Position numbers and translations under genes: made by a program. A model generated the notes under the pieces. It was not told where the DNA came from, made no database searches, and saw nothing but the letters and a program-made list of their open reading frames with translations. DNA of 41,804 bases from Deltaproteobacteria bacterium (GTDB lineage Bacteria > Bdellovibrionota_B > Oligoflexia > Oligoflexales > Bog-1112). The stretch lies in the NCBI GenBank assembly GCA_947466225.1, contig CANIBL010000020.1, forward strand, positions 1 through 41,804. The letters run 5' to 3'. Positions 8,849 to 17,586 of this stretch are shown piece by piece; the first letter of the stretch is position 1; every line of letters begins with the position of its first letter.

Positions 8849-9406
8849 ATGTACAGACATCGAAGGCGCTTTCTTTTCTGGATTTTTTGCCTATATGCGC
8901 CTGTTGGATGGGGCCAGGCAGTAGTCAGAGCCAAACAGGACCATGTCAAAATCTATGAAAAAGCCAGTAAAACAGCTGTGATAACCGGTGAATTGCAAAG
9001 GGGAAATACGCTGCCGGCCCACAACCGCACCGGCATGTTTTGGGAGGTTGAATCTACCTCGAGCAAAATCGCCTATGTGTCGGTTCTTTCTGTCCAGTAT
9101 GAATCGGATGGGAAATCGAGCGAAGGGCTCTCCTCAGCTCTGCACAATGCAATTCAGAAAACACGTGAAGAAGATGAGAGTGCACAGGTTCGGGCTCGAA
9201 CTTCTGTTATGGGTGTGCGCGGATTAGACGAGAGCAAGGATAGTGAATTTGCCGGTAACGTACGCCCCAATTTACGCATGGTCTACGAGATGGAGGACCG
9301 CATCGTAGCTCCAGCCAGCCTGAGTAAGCTGGCGCAAGACGTTACCACAGAAGTCGAACGCCGAGTCGAAGCAGAATCCAAGGGCGTATCTCACGCGCAT
9401 CCATAA
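8849..9406 (+). CDS. Secreted bacterial SH3-domain protein
   Basis: 185 residues with a signal peptide (basic MYRHRRR start, hydrophobic core to about residue 22). Residues 25-82 match the bacterial SH3 fold: 'VRAKQDHVKIYEKASKTAVITGELQRGNTLPAHNRTGMFWEV' gives the usual strands with a Trp in the 'FWEV' strand. The remainder is charged and helical, with 'VMGVRGLDES' near residue 123. The gene is 12 bp upstream of the M48 peptidase lipoprotein; the pair looks like an envelope unit in which the SH3 protein may bind cell-wall or partner peptides (inference). AAGAGGAT precedes the ATG. Confidence 0.7.
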   Translation: MYRHRRRFLFWIFCLYAPVGWGQAVVRAKQDHVKIYEKASKTAVITGELQRGNTLPAHNRTGMFWEVESTSSKIAYVSVLSVQYESDGKSSEGLSSALHNAIQKTREEDESAQVRARTSVMGVRGLDESKDSEFAGNVRPNLRMVYEMEDRIVAPASLSKLAQDVTTEVERRVEAESKGVSHAHP

Positions 9407-9418
9407 AGGAAGTTTTCT

Positions 9419-10390
9419 ATGTATCGGCAGATTACCATGATGAAACCCATCCTTCTCATAGCTCTATTCGGGGCTTTGTATCTCGGTGCTTGTACAACGA
9501 CAGCTCCGACTCCAACGGGAAAGACACGCGCCAAAAAAGAAGTAACTCTCTCCAAAAGTGAAGAAAAAAAGCTCGGAGAGTATCAAGCAGAGATGGAGTT
9601 GGGTCGCAATATGGCCGGACGGTTGTTGCAGTACTACGGTACCTATGACAATCCGGCTCTTGTTGAGTATGTGAATGAGGTGGGTAACTATGTGGCGAGC
9701 GTTGGTGACGATCCAGACCGTCGCTATATGTTTGCCATTTTGAATTCCAGCAACGTCAATGCGTTTGCATGCCCGGGTGGCTATATTTTGATTACCAAAG
9801 GTGCTGTGCTGCAGGCGGAAAATGAGGCGGAATTGGCCATGATATTGGGCCATGAAGTCGCGCATGTGGGCAAGCAACACATGTTCAATACTCTGCGAAA
9901 CATGAAAGAGAAAGATCGTCAAAAGGAGGCCCAAGAGTTGGATCGGCATGGAAAAGACAAATATCCAGAAAGTAAAGTGCGCGAACGAGCCACGGGGGCA
10001 GAAAGCTCCAAGGCCCAAGCCTTGTTGGCGAAATATTTGTCTGGGTCTGCAGGGGCGGGATTTAGCGTTCTACAGGCCGCCAAAGCAGGGATAAATCTCA
10101 TGCTAGAAAAAGGGTTGGATCATAACTTGGAATTTGAAGCTGATCATGAGGGCCTGAAGTATGCCATTCGCGCTGGATATGATCCCTTTGCCCTGGTGCA
10201 TTTCTTAACCCGGCTGGAGGCAAAGAAAAAAAAGGCAGGGACTTTGGTAAAAATGTTGGAGAAGACGCATCCCAAGCTTTCTACCAGGCAAGAAAAAATT
10301 CAAGCCCTGTTGAAGGAAATGAATGGATCGACCATCGTGGGGGCCCTTGGAGTAGAACGGTTTGCGACTCATACAAAATCGATGAAGTAA
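9419..10390 (+). CDS. M48 family metalloprotease lipoprotein (BepA/LoiP-like)
   Basis: 323 residues. A lipoprotein signal ends in Leu-Gly-Ala-Cys (Cys25). The zinc site is 'GHEVAHVGKQH' (HExxH), with the third ligand in 'LEFEADHEGLKYAIRAGYDP', the typical M48 ExxAD motif. A Lys/Glu-rich insertion at about 160-200 separates the two. BepA/LoiP relatives degrade or help assemble outer-membrane proteins in the periplasm. The ATG at 9419 has AAGGAAG at a good distance; an in-frame Met at 9437 would also leave a full signal. It forms a likely operon with the SH3 gene upstream and precedes an outer-membrane barrel gene. Confidence 0.88.
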   Translation: MYRQITMMKPILLIALFGALYLGACTTTAPTPTGKTRAKKEVTLSKSEEKKLGEYQAEMELGRNMAGRLLQYYGTYDNPALVEYVNEVGNYVASVGDDPDRRYMFAILNSSNVNAFACPGGYILITKGAVLQAENEAELAMILGHEVAHVGKQHMFNTLRNMKEKDRQKEAQELDRHGKDKYPESKVRERATGAESSKAQALLAKYLSGSAGAGFSVLQAAKAGINLMLEKGLDHNLEFEADHEGLKYAIRAGYDPFALVHFLTRLEAKKKKAGTLVKMLEKTHPKLSTRQEKIQALLKEMNGSTIVGALGVERFATHTKSMK

Positions 10391-10395
10391 GTGCT

Positions 10396-10547
10396 TATAC
10401 CCAATCAACTTGAAGATGCCTTGCGCGACTCGTCATCCCCAGCGACCAGAGGGAGCGTCGGGGATCCCCTTCGATCGGGGGAGATGCCCATACGGCCGAG
10501 ACGGCCTGGGCATGACGGAATGGGCATCTTCATTGGCGATGGGTATA
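10396..10547. repeat. Complete 152-bp MITE-like element (type copy)
   Basis: Terminal inverted repeats: the left end reads TATACCCAATCAACTTGAAG and the right end CTTCATTGGCGATGGGTATA. The interior has a GTCATCCCCAGCGACC...GGAGCGTCGGGGATC hairpin and a GATGCCCATACGGCC...GGCCTGGGCATGAC hairpin. The TATA at each end would fit insertion at a TA dinucleotide, as in Tc1/mariner-type MITEs. No coding capacity. It starts six bases after the M48 stop codon. Confidence 0.8.
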
Positions 10548-10599
10548 TCTCTCTACTTTTTTATAGAAAACGCGGAACGCTATCACGATAGGAGGCATC

Positions 10600-12081
10600 A
10601 TGAGGGTGTTGCACGTGGGGAAAAAAGTGCTGCTGGCGATCTGCTTCTGGATCGCCAATTTGATGTCGGTGCTGTATGCAGACCAGTTTCACTATGCCAA
10701 TTTGCTACGCGGAGATCGTGCAGTGGGAATGGGCGGTGCGTATACGGCTGTCTCCGATGATGCCTCTGGCGTGTACTACAACCCAGCTGGATTGGGGTTT
10801 GCCTTGTCCAACGACATCTCCGGTTCTGCCAACGCGCTGTACTCGCGCAAGATCGTGTACAAAAAAACTGTGGGCGCCTCGGATTTCACAGAGAACACCA
10901 ACGCCATGCTCCCTTCCTTTTTTGGTGGATTGCAAAAACTGGATAGCCTTGCCAAGGGTTTGGTCTTTGCCTTTGGTGTGTATACCACCGACAGTGAGTT
11001 GCAGGATCAAAACGATTTGTTTCAAAATGTACCGGGGGATGCGCTATCTCCTTGTGTTATGCGAAATGCAGGGGGAGATCCCATTGATACGGCAGGCAAT
11101 GTGGTGGCCGTTGGACAAGCTGATTCTTATACACGAAAGCAGGCGCTGCTAAAGCGGTTCCATCGAACGGCAAACCAACGAGGGGCTACCTCGATTGCAG
11201 GGGGCGCATTTGGCTGGCGCATTAACCATGCCGTATCTATCGGTGCTGGGCTGAACTATGTGACTGTGGATGAGTTGATCCAAGAATACCAAGACATTCA
11301 GATAGAGGCCGAGACTTGTGCCAATGGCAATGCCCCCATCGATTTTGTGCACGAAAAAACCCAAAATATCCGTCAGCATGTAGTGGGATACGGTATTCAA
11401 GCGGTTTTGGGGGTACAAGTGGCCTTTACTCGCTTTGTCTTGGGCCTTGCTATGAAACCGGGGCGCTATATTTCCCAGAACTATGAGGAGTCCGGCGAAC
11501 TACGAGATACGGGGTTGCAGACAGCGGCTTTTGCCTCGGTCCATGCCAAGCAGGGTACCGCTGTGTTAAGCCAAAACGTACTGGTATCTCAACAGGAACT
11601 AAACATTCGCAACAAAAAGCCCCTGGGTTCTATGCCTACAGAGTATCGACTTGGGATGGCGTATTTTGCTTCTGCGCGATTGCTGCTTACAGCAGATGCC
11701 ACCCACTATGTAGCTGTTTCTGATGCGGCGGTAATCGAAGATCTGGGTGTCTCCCTTTATAGAAAGAATGCGGTTACAAACTATGCAGCAGGATTGGAAT
11801 ACTACCTCTTTCCCGCCATTCCCATTCGAAGCGGGATTTTTACCAATCATGATGCGCGTCCCCAGGTTCAAGCCGGGGACTCTGGGCAAGCAGATCATAT
11901 CGACTATCTCGGCGGATCTTTGTATTTGGCTTGGGTACAACCCAATAGCCAAATTGGTGCAGGTGTTATATATCAATCTGGATCGGGATCCGCCCAAAAG
12001 ATTGGGGCCCCGAGCGTGGCCATTCAGGATGTAGAAGCAAGCTCCCTTACTTTTGCCTTCTCTGCCACGCACAGCTTTTAA
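10600..12081 (+). CDS. OMPP1/FadL/TodX-type outer-membrane protein
   Basis: 493 residues with a signal peptide ending near 'LYA'. Mature residues start with the family's hatch signature: '[27 protein letters not shown]'. The rest alternates in short amphipathic strands and ends in an aromatic residue (His-Ser-Phe), as outer-membrane barrels do. Family members are 14-stranded channels for long-chain fatty acids and other hydrophobic compounds. The ATG at 10600 has a perfect AGGAGG upstream. The M48 peptidase lies upstream across one MITE; a weak hairpin with T-run follows the gene. Confidence 0.82.
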   Translation: MRVLHVGKKVLLAICFWIANLMSVLYADQFHYANLLRGDRAVGMGGAYTAVSDDASGVYYNPAGLGFALSNDISGSANALYSRKIVYKKTVGASDFTENTNAMLPSFFGGLQKLDSLAKGLVFAFGVYTTDSELQDQNDLFQNVPGDALSPCVMRNAGGDPIDTAGNVVAVGQADSYTRKQALLKRFHRTANQRGATSIAGGAFGWRINHAVSIGAGLNYVTVDELIQEYQDIQIEAETCANGNAPIDFVHEKTQNIRQHVVGYGIQAVLGVQVAFTRFVLGLAMKPGRYISQNYEESGELRDTGLQTAAFASVHAKQGTAVLSQNVLVSQQELNIRNKKPLGSMPTEYRLGMAYFASARLLLTADATHYVAVSDAAVIEDLGVSLYRKNAVTNYAAGLEYYLFPAIPIRSGIFTNHDARPQVQAGDSGQADHIDYLGGSLYLAWVQPNSQIGAGVIYQSGSGSAQKIGAPSVAIQDVEASSLTFAFSATHSF

Positions 12082-12093
12082 CGGGTTTCGATG

Positions 12094-12118
12094 GCCATCC
12101 ATTTCGGCATGGCTTTTT
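12094..12118 (+). terminator. Possible intrinsic terminator after the FadL-like gene
   Basis: GCCAT and ATGGC flank a ten-base loop and are followed by five T residues. The stem is short, so activity is uncertain. It would separate the barrel gene from greA. Confidence 0.35.
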
Positions 12119-12140
12119 GCAAGATCAAGTGAGTACGAGT

Positions 12141-12617
12141 ATGAGTCTACAAACTGTCCCCTTCACACCTGAAGGGTTTCATACCTTAACTGCGGAACTA
12201 GAGCGTCTCAAAAGTACAGAGCGTCCGCATGTGATTCAGGCCATCGCAGAAGCCCGTGCACATGGGGACTTAAAGGAAAATGCGGAGTATCACGCAGCGC
12301 GTGAGAAGCAAGGTCTTATTGAAGCTCGCATCTCTGACCTTGAGGATAAATTGGCCCGAGCTCAGGTGATTGAGCCGACATCCGGTTCTATGGATACCAT
12401 CCGTTTCGGTGCTTGGGTGGTCTTGGTGGACGAAGAGACAGGGGAAAAGAAAAAATATCGCATCGTGGGTGATCTTGAGGCGGATATTAAGCGGAATCTC
12501 CTCTCCGTAAGTTCGCCGATGGCGCGGGCCCTTTTGGGAAAAGCGGTGGATGATCTTGTGGAAATCCAAGCACCAAAAGGCGTACATGAGTATTCTGTTT
12601 TATCTGTGGAGTATTAG
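12141..12617 (+). CDS. Transcription elongation factor GreA
   Basis: 158 residues from the ATG at 12141, the same length as E. coli GreA. The coiled coil contains the family motif '[20 protein letters not shown]', whose tip acidic residues enter the RNA polymerase secondary channel and stimulate cleavage of backtracked RNA. The C-terminal domain has '[28 protein letters not shown]' and '[17 protein letters not shown]'. An in-frame TTG at 12117 would add eight residues but is not needed. Confidence 0.95.
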   Translation: MSLQTVPFTPEGFHTLTAELERLKSTERPHVIQAIAEARAHGDLKENAEYHAAREKQGLIEARISDLEDKLARAQVIEPTSGSMDTIRFGAWVVLVDEETGEKKKYRIVGDLEADIKRNLLSVSSPMARALLGKAVDDLVEIQAPKGVHEYSVLSVEY

Positions 12618-12634
12618 TTTTTGCATAGCAGGGT

Positions 12635-12686
12635 ACGTTTTTTTACTCGGCAACCACCTGCGGGGTTTCTCCAGACCCCTCCTTGC
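12635..12686 (+). repeat. Solo arm of the 543-bp interleaved element
   Basis: This stretch (CGTTTTTTTACTCGGCAACC... to ...CCAGACCCCTCCTTGC) matches arm A of the element at 15001-15543 with a few substitutions, in the same orientation. The match stops where the sequence changes before the 450-bp element, so it is a truncated end. Confidence 0.7.
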
Positions 12687-12714
12687 TGAGGGTTGGAAGA
12701 AACATCCATCATCC

Positions 12715-13164
12715 CAATGCTGTTCAGTTAAGGAACAAATCTTTGCAGAACAATAGGCTCGTTGATTTTTTATTACATCAAAAAATCTTGGCCATGGGTA
12801 GAAGTCGGCTTTTGGCGCTACTTTCAGGACATGGTGACAAAAAAGAATTCCGGACATTCAATGAAAGGCTGTGCTGCCATCGGTAATCGGAGTTTCCGTC
12901 ATCCCCAGCGACCTTGGGTCGCGTCGGGGATCCCCCACGATCGAGGGAGATGCCCATACGGCCTAGGCGGCCTGGGCATGACGGACATCTCGTTTTCCTT
13001 ATGTTATCGGGCCGTTCGTTCATTGTCTGAAATCCTTTTTTATCGGTATACTCAAAAAACCCTACAATCAAAGAATTTTTCCCCTAACCTCTCTTTCCCC
13101 TTAGTAGGAAAAAACCATTTTTCTCTTTCTCTACAAGGCTTACACTCTTAACCGAACAGCATTG
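12715..13164. mobile_element. 450-bp non-autonomous TIR element, copy 1
   Basis: Ends are CAATGCTGTTCAGTTAAG and CTTAACCGAACAGCATTG, an 18-bp inverted repeat with one mismatch. The whole length matches 30268-30718 at roughly 85-90% by eye, including a long A/T-rich right part. An internal MITE core (two hairpins, 12897-12984) is present in both copies. No open frame in it looks like a protein, and no transposase is present, so it would depend on one elsewhere. Confidence 0.75.
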
Positions 13165-13165
13165 T

Positions 13166-13203
13166 CCGTCATCCCCAGCGACCGAAGGTCGTGTCGGGGA
13201 TCT
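13166..13203. repeat. Palindromic hairpin at the lipoprotein stop codon
   Basis: A single CCGTCATCCCCAGCGACC/GGTCGTGTCGGGGATC palindrome with a GAA loop, directly beside the right end of the 450-bp element and 13 bp before the stop codon of the minus-strand lipoprotein gene. It could end or protect that transcript. Confidence 0.75.
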
Positions 13204-13216
13204 TCTTCGATTGAGC

Positions 13217-14914
13217 TTATTTCTTCGTTGCAGCACTACGAGCCTTGAGTAAGGCATCGAGGGCCGTTTGGGTATCTGCCCATTCGAGTTTTGACCGCTG
13301 GTAGGCTTCCCCCACTGTGCTTATGGTGGCTTGGAAAGCCGTCTCAGGTGTATCCGCAAGAGTATAAGAGGCAAGGAGTGCTCCAGTGAGTATGAGCAAA
13401 ACAGCAATGATGACCCCGCCCCATCCTCCAATAAATTTTGCTAGCTTTCCTAACCTGCCTTTTCCTGTCGTGGTTTTAACCTCAGTTGGCTTGCTTTCAC
13501 TCTTTGCTGTTTTAAGCTCGGCTTCTGCAGCGACTAGTTTCTCACTAGCCGCTTTGTACTCAGCAAACTGACCTTTCTTTATTGCTTTATTTGAACCAGC
13601 CTTACCTTCTAAGGCTTTTACCTCCAGCGTCAATTTTGTCACCTTAGCTTCTGCCACTTTTACTCCTTGTGTCCCCTCTGTTACTACCTTCCCCTCTGCG
13701 CTCACAGCCTGTGTATTTATCTCCGGTTTGTTTTGTATATTTTTGCGGATGATTTTTACTACACCTGCAACCACTAGCATCCCAATTCCAGTAAAGATGA
13801 TGTGAAATCCTGGATTCAAGCTCTTACTGCTAGACTCTGCAGTAGTGTCTGTAACGGGGTTTGTATTGCTTTCACTATTATCTGTGCCTCCCGTATTGAG
13901 GGGTGGTGGAGATGTCGATGGTGTAGAAGTGGTGTCAGACGTATCAGTATGAGTGAAATTTGCAGGTGGCGTGCTATCTCCGGCGTCGGCTCCAGCACAA
14001 GGATTGCTGCTGTCGGCACCGCTGCTCAAAGCCAACCCAGTCGGTGCTTTTGTCCCTTGTGCTTGGGCATTTTCCACTACAGTTTGCAAGGACTCCAGCA
14101 TGCCTTCTTGAAGAAAGCCTCCCATCTTTTCTTTGGCGACTACTGCATTATTTGCTAGAAGCTGCAGGTTTGCATTCGCGCTCGTTGTGGAAGCAGCACC
14201 TGCTAAGGACAATCCAGAACCTGTATCAGTTGGTGGCACCGCTTGTAAATATACTTGGGCTGCATTGGCAATATCATCCGAAAGCGCTTGTCGATTGAGG
14301 TCGCTTTGATGACTTTTCAGTAGCAATTTTTCTAGATCGGGGTCTGCATTTTGTACATGTTGCACAATATTTTGTGTCCACGGTCCACATTCAGGGTTAT
14401 TGGCTGCAACCGAAGCAGAGGGTGCATCACTAGATTTGCGTCGAGAGGCATTTATGCAAGAAGTGGTATAGACGCTAAAAACCTCTCGTGTATTGGTCAT
14501 GGAGGCATCGGGAATGGGGACTTCTTCTACCCAAGAGCTGGTGATGACCTCCTCTGTACAGGTGTCATTGACACAACTTTTGAGGCACGCTCCATTGGAG
14601 GCGCACACCTTGTATTTGCCGTAATCGGCTGTTGTTTCTATTTCTCGTCCTGGAACAGGGGTGTTTTGAAAGGAGATCAATAGCGTGCGGTAATTGTCTC
14701 CATACAAAAGTTCTTCCAGCTTAGGTTTGGATGTTTCCAATAGCGGTGCATATACAGGGGGGGCTGTGGCGCTAAAAAGATTGAGGGGGGCTCCGCAAAT
14801 GGCGCTGTTTGCAGCAGGTGCATCAATGGTAGCCACAGCATGACGCTCCGATTCTGTACTCGATTTTTTACAGCTCCCGCTGATCAGCAACAGGAGGAGA
14901 AAGAGAATGCGCAC
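13217..14914 (-). CDS. Large lipoprotein with two internal membrane segments (paralogue of 623-2629)
   Basis: 565 residues, no recognised family. The lipobox is Ile-Ser-Gly-Ser-Cys (Cys15) followed by Lys-Lys-Ser-Ser, as in the paralogue. Residues 40-310 contain about ten cysteines. A Ser/Thr/Pro-rich linker (about 310-368) leads to membrane segment 1 (about 370-388), followed by Lys-Ile-Ile-Arg-Lys. Then come an Ala/Lys/Glu-rich coiled coil (about 405-475), membrane segment 2 (about 496-517) and a 48-residue tail ending in Lys-Lys. The basic residues inside both segments suggest that the coiled coil is cytoplasmic and both ends are extracytoplasmic. The gene sits between non-coding elements on each side. 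Confidence 0.7.
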   Translation of the reverse strand: MRILFLLLLLISGSCKKSSTESERHAVATIDAPAANSAICGAPLNLFSATAPPVYAPLLETSKPKLEELLYGDNYRTLLISFQNTPVPGREIETTADYGKYKVCASNGACLKSCVNDTCTEEVITSSWVEEVPIPDASMTNTREVFSVYTTSCINASRRKSSDAPSASVAANNPECGPWTQNIVQHVQNADPDLEKLLLKSHQSDLNRQALSDDIANAAQVYLQAVPPTDTGSGLSLAGAASTTSANANLQLLANNAVVAKEKMGGFLQEGMLESLQTVVENAQAQGTKAPTGLALSSGADSSNPCAGADAGDSTPPANFTHTDTSDTTSTPSTSPPPLNTGGTDNSESNTNPVTDTTAESSSKSLNPGFHIIFTGIGMLVVAGVVKIIRKNIQNKPEINTQAVSAEGKVVTEGTQGVKVAEAKVTKLTLEVKALEGKAGSNKAIKKGQFAEYKAASEKLVAAEAELKTAKSESKPTEVKTTTGKGRLGKLAKFIGGWGGVIIAVLLILTGALLASYTLADTPETAFQATISTVGEAYQRSKLEWADTQTALDALLKARSAATKK

Positions 14915-15000
14915 GGTTACCTCTATATCGAAGGATGCCCCTCCTGTATCGGTACAAGTGGGGGTTTCGTGAGGTTGTTCTATCTATTCGATATGTATCG

Positions 15001-15543
15001 TTTTTTTACTGGGGAACCACTTGCGGAGTTTCCCCAGACCCCTCCTTGCAAAAATGGGGAAGACAGGGATCGAGTAAGAAATTGGAAACAAGGCCAAGGC
15101 CGGCGCGACGATCGGATCCTCCCAACTCTCAAAATCGCAGGCAACGCTCTCGTCAAGGACCCTCTACTCTCAGTTGCGATTTGTGACCCGTCGGGGCCCC
15201 CCGATCTGCTGCCCTTGGCCTTGTTTCCAATTTCTTACTCAATCCCTGTCTTTCTTGCAAAGAGGAGAAGAAACGAGAGCTTGGGAAAGAATCCGAGCGT
15301 AAGACACGGGCAGCCAGACAGAAGGGGCCCAACGGGTCACAAATCGCAGCCACTGAATTTGATGTCCGTGACGAGAGCGTTGCCTGCGATTTTGAGAGGT
15401 GGGAAGAGACTGTCTGAGCGCCGGCCGTGTCTCCTCATGGGATTCTTTCCCATGTTCTCATTTCTTCTCCCTGCTTTTGCAAGGAGGGGTTTGGGGAAAC
15501 TGCGCAGCTGGTTCCCCAATAAAACAGTTCTCCAGTAAAAAAA
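15001..15543. mobile_element. 543-bp non-coding element with four interleaved inverted repeats
   Basis: Terminal repeats are TTTTTTTACTGG and CCAGTAAAAAAA. Within them, arm A (15001-15053) pairs with A' (15475-15543); B (15061-15100) with B' (15211-15251), one mismatch in about 40; C with C' in two blocks (15126-15155 with 15369-15398, 30 bp exact; 15175-15191 with 15332-15348, 17 bp exact); and D (15257-15320) with D' (15410-15480), with blocks such as 15282-15294/15440-15452. The order A B C B' D C' D' A' is not nested: stems B and D carry loops C and C', which are complementary. There is no coding frame of note. It ends three bases before the Rieske stop codon and lies upstream of the lipoprotein gene. 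The remainder of the gap (14915-15000) shows nothing clear. Confidence 0.8.
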
Positions 15544-15546
15544 GAT

Positions 15547-16611
15547 CTACGTATAACGTAAATCTTCTGACAGCAGCTGTTGAAAATGGTGCACGCCATT
15601 TTCAGCTTTCATGAGCCAGCCAGCTTGATAAAATCCGGATTTGAGTCCTCGATGTACTGCTTCACAAATGGTGACATCCTCTACTTGTACTTCGTGTACC
15701 AATGAAATGTTTTTTTCCACCTCTTGTGGGTCCATGGTGGGGTCAAGAAAAAATTCATAGGTTACCAAGGTCTCCTCTGGACCAAGTGGTTCGATGATAT
15801 TGGTCGAGGCATTGCCAGCGCCCGGATACGTATTCACCATAAAAAGGGGATAAAGATAATTGTAAATCCCATAAGAATCTGGTTGCACGAGTGCGTCGAG
15901 TGGTTGATCTGGTTGTCGCAAATAGCCATACTGGGTGGAGTGTCGAGGATATGTTTTAACTTCGTAGTCTGCCATGCTGATCAAATCACAAAAACTAGGA
16001 TGACTCACAGGGCAGTGGTAACACTCGAGAAAATTTTCCACCACTGTCTTCCAGTTGCACTTCATTCGATAGGATTTTGCCCCGTGATAGGTAAGGGCGG
16101 AATAGTCAATGCCTCGAGTTCGAATGGCGTCTAGCAAAACGGAAAATTGGGATTCAAATGGCTGCGGGTTTTTTTCGAAATGGATAAAAATAAATGGATC
16201 TACTTCACCGATTGTGAGTTCTACCAAGGGGTAGTCACATTTATGGAGATCTTTCTCCCCTCGCTCTCCTGGGGCTCGTTTCAAGACCCCCTCTTGGTCC
16301 CAGGTCCATCCATGATAATGACAACTCAACGCTTTTGTGGAACCTGATTTTTCCAACTTCACTTGCGCCCCACGATGGGGACAAACATTAACAAATGCTT
16401 TGAGTCCAAGCTTGGTAAGCCAAATTACAATGGGAACATTCAAGACATCTACCGTATAGAAGTCCCCCTCTTTTTGTAGGTTGGTTCGTTTCCCTGCGTA
16501 TAGCCAATTTTTTTTGAAAATATTTTCTTTCTCTCTTTGAAAAATCGCCTCTTGATAATAGAAATCAGCTGGCAAAAGTGTCTTGTGCGAACCCAGTGGG
16601 GATAAATCCAT
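15547..16611 (-). CDS. Rieske non-haem iron oxygenase, alpha subunit (choline/betaine/carnitine-type)
   Basis: 354 residues. The Rieske cluster ligands are Cys77-x-His79 and Cys97-x-x-His100 ('CPHRGA' and 'CHYHGW'). The mononuclear iron site is 'ENFLECYHCPVSH' with His199 and His204, plus Asp312 in 'VQVEDVTICEAVHRG'. The residue bridging the two centres is Glu196 rather than the Asp of aromatic dioxygenases; Glu here is known from carnitine and glycine-betaine oxygenases, so a quaternary amine substrate is likely (inference). No reductase subunit is nearby. The start has GAGG upstream. The stop codon is next to the 543-bp element. Confidence 0.85.
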   Translation of the reverse strand: MDLSPLGSHKTLLPADFYYQEAIFQREKENIFKKNWLYAGKRTNLQKEGDFYTVDVLNVPIVIWLTKLGLKAFVNVCPHRGAQVKLEKSGSTKALSCHYHGWTWDQEGVLKRAPGERGEKDLHKCDYPLVELTIGEVDPFIFIHFEKNPQPFESQFSVLLDAIRTRGIDYSALTYHGAKSYRMKCNWKTVVENFLECYHCPVSHPSFCDLISMADYEVKTYPRHSTQYGYLRQPDQPLDALVQPDSYGIYNYLYPLFMVNTYPGAGNASTNIIEPLGPEETLVTYEFFLDPTMDPQEVEKNISLVHEVQVEDVTICEAVHRGLKSGFYQAGWLMKAENGVHHFQQLLSEDLRYT

Positions 16612-16668
16612 TTTCGACCTCTTTTCCTTGTGTTACCTTGTGACCTCAACTTTGCAAATGGAGTTTAA

Positions 16669-17586
16669 ATGCGCAAGCGGCTATTTCATTCTCTCTCTAC
16701 AGGTTTATGGATGCTGGTAGCATTTGCATCACAAGTGCTTGTTGCACAAATGGATTTTGCGGTGATTGGAGATGCTGGTGCATTGACATCTGGAAGTAAA
16801 ACGGTACGAGAGTCTATTCATAGAAAGAGTGTGCAGTGGTTGATTCTACCAGGCGATAATTTGTATGAGGGGACCTATGCCAAAATATGGAATCCTTGGA
16901 CCTCATTGGGGATGACGTTTGCGGCTGTTGCCCTTGGCAATCACAAACAAAGCTATGCAGAAGAGAGGGCATTTTTTTCTTTGCCCGAAGAGTTTTATGA
17001 AAAGAAAATGGGCGCGGCTCAGTTTATTGTTTTGAATTCAGACAATACGCATCGATCTGCTGAACAGAGTGCGTGGCTAGAGGGCGTGTTGGCCGCAACA
17101 GAATCTCCCTATGTTTTCCTCGTGTATCATCACCCTTCTTATACTGTGTCTTCCTTTCACACGTGGGAGGAAAAGCGGGCTTTTCAACTGACCATACGTC
17201 CGTTGCTGCTAAAATATCGCAGCAAAATTACCGCACTCCTCGTGGGCCATGATCACCTTGCAACTCTGTTGCATTTTGATGATTTGCCAGTGGTGCTATC
17301 CGGTGCAGTGCAAGATGTACGCCTCGACAAAGGCGTGGACTATGTTGATACAACAAATCCCCAGCACCCCATCCATGTGAAAACAGCTTGGTACTATGAT
17401 CACAAAGCATACTGGGCTCAGCTGTCGATTCCACAACCCGGGCAAGATCCAGAGGGTAGCGTTGCTTCCGTGCATTTTACTCGAGCAGCAGATGACTTTC
17501 GGTCTTGTTCTGCCACGTTGCGTACAGGGAAAAGGCTAGAGCTTGCCCCTAATTGCCTTACTGCGCCGCCTCGGCTACCTCAGTGA
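16669..17586 (+). CDS. Secreted metallophosphoesterase (purple-acid-phosphatase-like)
   Basis: 305 residues with a signal peptide cleaved after about residue 26. The calcineurin-like motifs follow in order: 'VIGDAG' (33-37), 'PGDNLYEG' (61-68), 'LGNHKQ' (89-94), 'YHHPSY' and 'VGHDHLATLLH'. This is the layout of the tartrate-resistant acid phosphatase branch. The substrate is unknown, probably a phosphomonoester in the periplasm. It is divergent from the Rieske gene across 57 bp. Its 3' end overlaps a small minus-strand gene by 29 bp. Confidence 0.85.
   Translation: MRKRLFHSLSTGLWMLVAFASQVLVAQMDFAVIGDAGALTSGSKTVRESIHRKSVQWLILPGDNLYEGTYAKIWNPWTSLGMTFAAVALGNHKQSYAEERAFFSLPEEFYEKKMGAAQFIVLNSDNTHRSAEQSAWLEGVLAATESPYVFLVYHHPSYTVSSFHTWEEKRAFQLTIRPLLLKYRSKITALLVGHDHLATLLHFDDLPVVLSGAVQDVRLDKGVDYVDTTNPQHPIHVKTAWYYDHKAYWAQLSIPQPGQDPEGSVASVHFTRAADDFRSCSATLRTGKRLELAPNCLTAPPRLPQ

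Noticed and set aside
8653..8949. Open frames with 'RRDLRSLGMT' or 'GSPTRPSVAGDD' peptides at many repeat sites
   Set aside because: They are translations of the palindromic repeats in different frames, not genes.
12778..13071. Possible protein encoded in the 450-bp element
   Set aside because: The frame is broken or altered in the second copy and its product consists mainly of translated repeat; no transposase motif.
14840..15538. 232-residue plus-strand open frame across the interleaved element
   Set aside because: It begins inside the lipoprotein gene and follows inverted repeats; composition is that of non-coding repeat.
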